DNA of 20,091 bases, from NCBI GenBank assembly GCA_021739805.1, contig JAIPBB010000051.1, forward strand, positions 1-20,091, written 5' to 3'. Every line of letters begins with the position of its first letter. Positions within the stretch are counted from its first letter, which is position 1. Of the stretch, positions 15,853 to 20,091 are shown piece by piece. This DNA comes from Saprospiraceae bacterium (GTDB taxonomy: Bacteria > Bacteroidota > Bacteroidia > Bacteroidales > JAIPBB01). The position numbers and the translations under genes were made by a program. The notes below the pieces were generated by a model. The model ran no database searches and was not told where the DNA came from. It saw only the letters and a program-made list of their open reading frames with translations.

Positions 15853-16836
15853 TTGGTAAAAATTGGAAATATAGAATTGGGGGAATTCCCGATTATTCTT
15901 GCACCTTTGGAAAATGTGACTGACCCACCTTTCCGTTTGCTTTGTAAACATTATGGCGCAGATTTGATGTTTACCGAATTTATTTCATCAGAAGGATTGA
16001 TTCGTGATGCAGTAAAAAGTGTTAAGAAACTTGAGTTTGAAAATCTGGAAAGACCTATTGGAATTCAAATCTTTGGTCACGATGTAGACTCAATGATAAG
16101 AGCAACAGAACTTGCAGAAAAAGCAAATCCTGATATTATAGACATCAACTTTGGTTGCCCTGTGAAAAAAGTTGTTGGAAAAGGAGCAGGAGCTGCAATG
16201 CTTAAAAATATTCCTTTGATGATTAAGATGACAGAAGCGGTTGTGAACTCAACTTCAATTCCAGTTACTGTTAAAACTCGTTTGGGCTGGGACGAAACAG
16301 ACAAACCAATTGTTGAACTAGCAGAACGCTTACAAGATACAGGCATAAAAGCTTTATCAATTCATGGACGAACCAGGGCACAGCTTTATAAAGGAATCGC
16401 CGACTGGACTTTGATTGGGGAAGTGATGAAAAACCCAAGAATGAAAATTCCTGTTTTTGGCAATGGTGATGTTGACAGTCCTGAAAAAGCTTTGGAGATG
16501 AAGCAAAAATATAAAGTTGATGGTATTATGATTGGCAGAGCCGCAATGGGAAACCCCTGGCTTTTTAGAAAAGTAAAGCATTTCTTAAATACCGGTGAAA
16601 TACTTCCAGAACCCGATATTAATGAAAAAGTTGATGTTTGTCTAAAACATCTTGAATATTCAATAAAATGGAAAGGTGAAAAACTTTCAATAACTGAAAC
16701 TCGCAAACATTATTCTAGTTATTTAAAAGGTATTCCTAACATAAAACCTTACAGAATTAAATTACTAACAGCTCCTGAACTTTCTGAAGTTTATGAAATA
16801 CTTGAGGAGATAAGGAGGAACTTTTCGGGAAATTAG
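15853..16836 (+). CDS. dusB: tRNA-dihydrouridine synthase, DusB type
   Basis: A 327-residue FMN-dependent enzyme that reduces uridine to dihydrouridine in the D loop of tRNA. The TIM-barrel motifs are complete: LAPLENVTDPPFR (16-28), the catalytic C102 in NFGCPVKKV, K141 in VTVKTRLGWD, H171 in SIHGRTRAQLYKG, the FMN-phosphate loops GNGD (203-206) and GRAAMGNPW (228-236), and a helical C-terminal RNA-binding part. The length is normal. The start is TTG at 15853, giving MVKIGNIELGEFP, the customary N-terminus of Bacteroidota homologues; no ATG is available upstream before the stop at 15805. The usual leader has been replaced by, or separated by, a 150-bp inverted-repeat element. Confidence 0.93.
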   Translation: MVKIGNIELGEFPIILAPLENVTDPPFRLLCKHYGADLMFTEFISSEGLIRDAVKSVKKLEFENLERPIGIQIFGHDVDSMIRATELAEKANPDIIDINFGCPVKKVVGKGAGAAMLKNIPLMIKMTEAVVNSTSIPVTVKTRLGWDETDKPIVELAERLQDTGIKALSIHGRTRAQLYKGIADWTLIGEVMKNPRMKIPVFGNGDVDSPEKALEMKQKYKVDGIMIGRAAMGNPWLFRKVKHFLNTGEILPEPDINEKVDVCLKHLEYSIKWKGEKLSITETRKHYSSYLKGIPNIKPYRIKLLTAPELSEVYEILEEIRRNFSGN

Positions 16837-16847
16837 GTGTTTTAAAG

Positions 16848-16956
16848 GTCATTCGGTGGTCATTCAATTGTCATTAAGTTGTCATTAATTTGTCATTAGG
16901 TGGTCATTCAATGGTCATTCGGTTGCAATTCAGTTGTAATTCAGTGGTCGTTCAAA
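16848..16956. repeat. 11-bp tandem repeat array (GTCATT core), ten units
   Basis: The hexamer GTCATT or a one- to two-base variant starts at 16848, 16859, 16870, 16881, 16892, 16903, 16914, 16925, 16936 and 16947. That is exactly every 11 bp; a rough consensus is T(G/T)GTCATT(C/A)(A/G)(A/G/T). The last three units are the most diverged (GCAATT, GTAATT, GTCGTT). A further GTCATT at 16959 belongs to the neighbouring inverted repeat, and inverted copies (AATGAC) occur at about 17096-17112. It starts 12 bp after the dusB stop codon and has no coding potential. Confidence 0.85.
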
Positions 16957-17072
16957 GCGTCATTGCGAAGGAGGAACGACTGAAGCAATCCATTGTAGTT
17001 CCTGCGGTGTTTATTGAAACGGATTGCTTCGCTTCGTCCAGACAGATTGCTTCGCTTCGCTCGCAATGACGC
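16957..17072. repeat. 116-bp interspersed inverted repeat (GCGTCATTGCGA ends)
   Basis: GCGTCATTGCGA at 16957-16968 is repeated in inverse at 17061-17072 (TCGCAATGACGC). Inside, GAAGCAATCC (16982-16991) pairs with GGATTGCTTC (17021-17030), and a second right arm AGATTGCTTCGCTTCG follows at about 17044-17059. The region is more GC-rich than its surroundings. Similar CGTCATTGCGA / GAAGCAATCC stretches are widespread as non-coding repeats in several phyla. It may also act as a terminator-like structure between the convergent dusB and HAD genes. Confidence 0.8.
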
Positions 17073-17145
17073 AAAGCAAATGACGTCTGAAGGGCAAATG
17101 ACCATTAATGACTTGTTACAATAACTGATTAAAAAAAAGAAAAAT

Positions 17146-17796
17146 CTAAATTACATTCAACTTTGCATTTTCAAACAAGCTCACCACCTTCTCCCCCATT
17201 TCCACATTCAACAAATAAGTTTGAATTCCTAATTTGCCAGCAGCTTCGATATTAACTTTTGAATCATCAATAAACAGTGTTTCTTCAGCTTTTAGATTGT
17301 TTTCTGATAGTACAAATTCATAAATTTCTTTATCAGGTTTTTTCATTTTAATTTGGTGAGAAAAATATGCTTTTTCAAAAAGTTCAGAAAAGTCTTTATG
17401 CCCAAACTGATTTTGAAGTTGAGCCAGGTAATGCTCATAATGAATTATGTTTGTATTGCTTAAAAGAAAAGTGCGATAATTTTTCTTTATTGATTCCAAA
17501 AGTTCGATTCTCTCTATCTTATATCCTATTAGCAAAGCATTCCATGCTGAAAATATCTTATCATCTGAAATTTTCTTTCCTGATATTTTTCTAATTTCTT
17601 CGCAAAAATCCGAAGCCGAAATCTCAGATTTTTCAAGCTTCTCAAAAAGCTTAGATTCCTGAGCCTGAAAATATAATTCTTCAAGATTATTAATTCCAAA
17701 CTTTTTGAATTTTATATTGGAAAGTTTGAAATCGATGTCATAAATCACGCCTCCAAAGTCAAAAATGATATTTTTAATATGCTGGAATCTTGTCAT
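17146..17796 (-). CDS. HAD-superfamily (subfamily IA) hydrolase
   Basis: A 216-residue phosphatase-like protein. HAD motif 1 is IIFDFGGVIYDID with the nucleophile D13; as in the YihX-like group, the second acidic position is a glycine (D-F-G-G). Motif 2 is S113-N114 in FLLSNTN, motif 3 is K153 in KMKKPDKEIY, and motif 4 is D177-D178 in LFIDDSKVNIEAA. A helical cap lies at about 20-90. Related enzymes hydrolyse small sugar phosphates, but the substrate cannot be read from the sequence. It is divergent from mtnA with 43 nt between start codons; a phosphatase beside mtnA could serve the same salvage route, though that is only context. Confidence 0.9.
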   Translation of the reverse strand: MTRFQHIKNIIFDFGGVIYDIDFKLSNIKFKKFGINNLEELYFQAQESKLFEKLEKSEISASDFCEEIRKISGKKISDDKIFSAWNALLIGYKIERIELLESIKKNYRTFLLSNTNIIHYEHYLAQLQNQFGHKDFSELFEKAYFSHQIKMKKPDKEIYEFVLSENNLKAEETLFIDDSKVNIEAAGKLGIQTYLLNVEMGEKVVSLFENAKLNVI

Positions 17797-17818
17797 AATT
17801 TATTCTAATTTCGTAGGA

Positions 17819-17826
17819 CAAAAATA
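17819..17826 (-). promoter_or_regulatory. possible -7 element of the HAD gene
   Basis: Minus-strand TATTTTTG matches TAnnTTTG exactly and would place a transcript start about 15 nt before the HAD start codon. No TTG lies at the expected upstream distance, so support is weak. Confidence 0.33.
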
Positions 17827-17839
17827 ATCATTTAATAAT

Positions 17840-18934
17840 ATGTTAGTTCAGGGAAAACACTTTACAACAATTTGGCTTAGTGACGATAAAAAATCAATTG
17901 AAATAATCGACCAAAGATTTCTGCCTTTTGAATTTCAAACAGAGACCTTGAAAACTGTAAATGATATTTTTATTGCAATAAAAGATATGCACTTAAGAGG
18001 TGCTCCTTTAATTGGAGTTGCGGGAGCTTTTGGTGTTTATATTGCCTGTTTGGAAGCAAATGAAATTGATGATTTTGAGAAATTCATTTTTCAATCCGTT
18101 GAAAAACTTAAATCATCAAGACCAACCGCTATCAATCTTTTTTATGCAATTGATAAAGTTCTTGTAGCAATTTCTGATGTAAGTTCAATTGATGAAAAAA
18201 TTAATATTGCTCTTGAAACTGCAATACAAATTAGAAATGATGAAATTGAAAATTGCAGAAAAATTGGTGAATTTGGTTTTTCGTTAATTGAAGAAATTTC
18301 AAAGAAGAAAAATGGAGAAACCATAAATATTTTAACTCACTGCAATGCCGGATGGCTTGCCTGTGTTGATTATGGAACTGCAACAGCACCAATTTATCAT
18401 GCTTACGATAAAGGAATAAAAGTTCATGTTTGGGTTGATGAAACACGACCCAGAAATCAGGGAGCAAAATTAACTGCCTGGGAATTAGACCAACATGGAG
18501 TTCCACATACAATTATTGCTGATAATACTGGCGGACATTTGATGCAAAATGGCATGGTTGATATAGTAATAGTGGGTAGCGACAGAACTGCTTTAAATGG
18601 TGATGTGGCAAATAAAATTGGAACTTACTTAAAAGCACTAGCGGCTTTTGACAATAAAATTCCTTTTTATGTTGCATTACCAACAACTACAATTGACACA
18701 AAAATCAAAAATGGATTAAAAGAAATCCCTATTGTAATTAGGGATGAAGATGAAGTAAAATATGTTGAAGGATATCAAAACGGAAAAATCATAAAAACCC
18801 TGGTATCAAACGAAAATAGTGCTGCTTTGAATTATGGATTTGATGTAACGCCGGCGAGATTAGTAACGGGATTGATTACAGAGAAGGGAATTTGCTTGGC
18901 AGATAAAGAGAGTATTCAAAAGATAATATATTAA
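17840..18934 (+). CDS. mtnA: S-methyl-5-thioribose-1-phosphate isomerase
   Basis: A 364-residue enzyme of the eIF2B-like isomerase family. It converts 5-methylthioribose 1-phosphate (or the 5-deoxyribose analogue) to the ribulose form. Motifs: R53-G-A-P in HLRGAPLIGVAGAFG; the catalytic cysteine C168 in ILTHCNAGWLA; ETRPRNQGAKLTAWEL (201-216); the catalytic aspartate D248 in VIVGSDRTALNGDVANKIGT; and the Asn-Lys pair 258-259. The length fits bacterial MtnA. It is cytoplasmic. A class II aldolase gene follows 202 nt downstream on the same strand and is a plausible next step. No other classical methionine-salvage genes (mtnC, mtnD, mtnK) are in the window. Confidence 0.96.
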   Translation: MLVQGKHFTTIWLSDDKKSIEIIDQRFLPFEFQTETLKTVNDIFIAIKDMHLRGAPLIGVAGAFGVYIACLEANEIDDFEKFIFQSVEKLKSSRPTAINLFYAIDKVLVAISDVSSIDEKINIALETAIQIRNDEIENCRKIGEFGFSLIEEISKKKNGETINILTHCNAGWLACVDYGTATAPIYHAYDKGIKVHVWVDETRPRNQGAKLTAWELDQHGVPHTIIADNTGGHLMQNGMVDIVIVGSDRTALNGDVANKIGTYLKALAAFDNKIPFYVALPTTTIDTKIKNGLKEIPIVIRDEDEVKYVEGYQNGKIIKTLVSNENSAALNYGFDVTPARLVTGLITEKGICLADKESIQKIIY

Positions 18935-19136
18935 AGCTCCAAATGACAAGTTCCAAATAACAAATAAATAACAATTTTCGAAAATCCAATTTTCAAAACG
19001 GTTTGGAACATTCAATTATTGATATTTGGAAATTATTTGTTTTTTGTCTTTTGTTTTTTGGAATTTTGCTAGCTATGGAAGGATAACCCAAACTAAATTC
19101 TAAAATTTTGATTGGAAATTGATAATCTAATATACT
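18935..19136. repeat. AT-rich low-complexity spacer
   Basis: The 202 bp between mtnA and the aldolase gene is non-coding. It has CCAAATAACAAATAAATAAC-like text on the left (about 18952-18972) and TTATTTGTTTTTTGTCTTTTG on the right (about 19033-19055), together an imperfect inverted pair, plus the small palindrome ATTTTCGAAAAT near 18974-18985. No consensus promoter was found. Confidence 0.4.
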
Positions 19137-19739
19137 ATGAAAGAAGGCTATATAAAATATAAAAGCAATTGGCAACAAAAAGGGATAACCATTCCCAATT
19201 CCTATTTTAAAGAAATTGAACATTGGCGAAATCAGCTTTATGATAAAGGAATGATTGGGCTTTATAATAATGGAATTGGTTTTGGAAATATCAGTATGAG
19301 AATAGAAAATTCAAATCAGTTTTATATTACAGGTTCAACAACCGGAAAGTACTCAAAATTAGAGTTATGTCATTTGGCTAAAGTTGAAGATTATTCATTG
19401 GAAAACAATTCAATAGATTGTGTTGGCTCGGTAATAGCATCATCTGAATCACTAAGCCATGCAATTATTTATGAAACTCTAGCTGAAATAAATTCAATTA
19501 TTCATATTCATCATTTTGAAGTTTGGAAGAAATCATTAAACAAATTTCCAACAACAAATATAAATGCAGAATATGGTACTCCTGAAATAGCAAATGAAAT
19601 AAAATCATTACTTCAAGATGAAGAAATAGCAAAGCAAAGAATAATCATTATGGGAGGTCATGAAGAAGGAATTATTAGCTTTGGAAAGGATATGAAAGAA
19701 GCTATGGGTGCATTATTAGGCTTAATTAGAGAGCTTTAA
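19137..19739 (+). CDS. class II aldolase/adducin-family protein, MtnB- or Ald2-like
   Basis: A 200-residue zinc-dependent aldolase-fold enzyme. Phosphate-binding segments are G50-N-I-S and G66-S-T-T-G70; the catalytic acid position is E104 in S-S-E-S-L-S-H; the zinc ligands are H123-x-H125 in IIHIHHFEVW and H175 in MGGHEEGIISFG. All three histidines and the glutamate are present, so it should be active. The family includes fuculose- and ribulose-phosphate aldolases or epimerases and methylthioribulose-1-phosphate dehydratase (MtnB). Downstream of mtnA, the two likely activities are MtnB dehydration or cleavage of 5-deoxyribulose / 5-methylthioribulose 1-phosphate to dihydroxyacetone phosphate plus an aldehyde (the Ald2 reaction). 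The sequence alone does not separate them. Confidence 0.87.
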   Translation: MKEGYIKYKSNWQQKGITIPNSYFKEIEHWRNQLYDKGMIGLYNNGIGFGNISMRIENSNQFYITGSTTGKYSKLELCHLAKVEDYSLENNSIDCVGSVIASSESLSHAIIYETLAEINSIIHIHHFEVWKKSLNKFPTTNINAEYGTPEIANEIKSLLQDEEIAKQRIIIMGGHEEGIISFGKDMKEAMGALLGLIREL

Positions 19740-19842
19740 GAAATATTTCACAAGTCAGATGTCAAATGTATCATGTCAAATGTGGAGAAAACTTTAAAGA
19801 TTGATGCTTATATTTTTTGCTTTATTGTCAAATATTTTTCTC

Positions 19843-19872
19843 TTGCAATTTTAAAACTATTTTGTACATTTG
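19843..19872 (+). promoter_or_regulatory. consensus Bacteroidota promoter of the CAT tRNA
   Basis: TTG (19843-19845), exactly 19 nt of spacer, then TACATTTG (19865-19872), a full match to TAnnTTTG. Transcription would start near 19879, about 35 nt before the tRNA. Confidence 0.82.
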
Positions 19873-19876
19873 CACT

Positions 19877-19910
19877 CCCATTTAAAAATGGGATTTCCGA
19901 TTTATCGGAA
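19877..19910 (+). other. two adjacent perfect hairpins in the tRNA leader
   Basis: CCCATTT-AA-AAATGGG (19877-19892) and TTCCGAT-TT-ATCGGAA (19895-19910) are two perfect 7-bp stems with 2-nt loops, separated by 2 nt. They fill almost the whole interval between the predicted transcription start and the tRNA 5' end. They could form in the precursor RNA and guide processing, or be remnants of a small repeat. Confidence 0.7.
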
Positions 19911-19912
19911 TT

Positions 19913-19986
19913 GGGCCTATAGCTCAGCTGGTTAGAGTAGTTGACTCATAATCAATTGGTCCCTGGTTCGAATCCAGGTGGCCCCA
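19913..19986 (+). tRNA. tRNA with CAT anticodon (tRNA-Met, possibly tRNA-Ile2)
   Basis: A 74-nt cloverleaf: D arm GCTC/GAG; anticodon stem GTTGA/TCAAT with loop CTCATAA, so anticodon CAT; T arm CCTGG-TTCGAAT-CCAGG; discriminator A. It lacks initiator features, so it is an elongator Met tRNA or an Ile tRNA whose C34 becomes lysidine. The acceptor GGGCCTA pairs with TGGCCCC except for a C-C mismatch at positions 4 and 69 (19916 and 19982). CCA is not encoded. A consensus promoter and a terminator bracket it, so it is a single-gene transcript. Confidence 0.92.
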
Positions 19987-19992
19987 CGAGAA

Positions 19993-20025
19993 AAAGATTT
20001 TGAAAATTTTCAAAGTCTTTTTTTT
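19993..20025 (+). terminator. intrinsic terminator of the CAT tRNA
   Basis: An AT-rich 14-nt inverted pair (AAAGATTTTGAAAA, 19993-20006, with TTTTCAAAGTCTTT, 20007-20020; one T-G pair) is followed by a run of T to 20025. It starts 6 nt after the tRNA end. The remaining 66 bases of the window show no recognisable feature. Confidence 0.8.
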
Positions 20026-20091
20026 ATGTTAATTAGAAAAGTTTAATTAAGGGTTACAATTGAGCATCATGCTTGGTTTGTTATGTAGCTG

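Noticed and set aside
19759..19783. Two copies of ATGTCAAATGT 14 bp apart as an operator
   Set aside because: They lie over 50 bp upstream of the tRNA promoter in low-complexity DNA, with no symmetric site; chance or simple repetition is enough.

Overview
The window looks like a chromosomal segment of an AT-rich member of the Bacteroidota, probably Bacteroidales-like. The evidence is: an exact TTG-N19-TACATTTG promoter (the Bacteroidota vegetative sigma form TTG / TAnnTTTG) in front of a tRNA; a secreted protein with SprB-type repeats, a PKD domain and a gliding-motility-type (type B) C-terminal sorting domain of the type IX secretion system; few Shine-Dalgarno sites; and many short intergenic repeats of the kind common in this phylum. 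No phage, plasmid, CRISPR or large insertion sequence is visible.

Left part (1-4.6 kb): three degenerate copies of a 52-54 bp repeat, tRNA-Pro(CGG), then a tightly overlapping minus-strand operon. The operon encodes a urea-transporter-fold membrane protein fused to an M23/LytM peptidase domain, a TPR plus predicted beta-barrel outer-membrane protein, and a small secreted TPR protein. It looks like a cell-envelope system.

4.7-8.5 kb, minus strand: a PqqD-like protein (RiPP recognition element fold), an overlapping ATP-grasp ligase and, after a 410-bp repeat-filled gap, a PLP-dependent decarboxylase of the DapDC/ODC fold. The decarboxylase has an N-terminal extension resembling a RiPP leader (Y-x-x-P-x-I) and lacks the usual substrate-specificity motifs. 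An AraC regulator with a degenerate heavy-metal-associated domain lies upstream. This cluster is the best candidate for an undescribed pathway.

8.7-11.7 kb, minus strand: a two-gene unit with a large secreted modular surface protein (lamin-tail, three SprB-like repeats, PKD, type B CTD) and a secreted TPR protein.

12.0-14.6 kb, plus strand: tRNA-Ser(GGA), then ExbB/TolQ-like, a four-helix membrane protein, ExbD and ExbD, closed by a strong hairpin terminator that probably works in both directions. This is a proton-driven energizing complex without a linked TonB.

14.6-20.1 kb: a CPBP membrane protease (minus); a 150-bp MITE-like element with 16-bp perfect inverted ends placed 14 bp before dusB (plus); an 11-bp tandem repeat array and a large inverted repeat; a HAD hydrolase (minus) divergent from mtnA (plus); and a class II aldolase (plus) that with MtnA suggests salvage of 5'-deoxy- or methylthio-nucleosides. 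The window ends with a CAT-anticodon tRNA that has a consensus promoter, a two-hairpin leader and a terminator.
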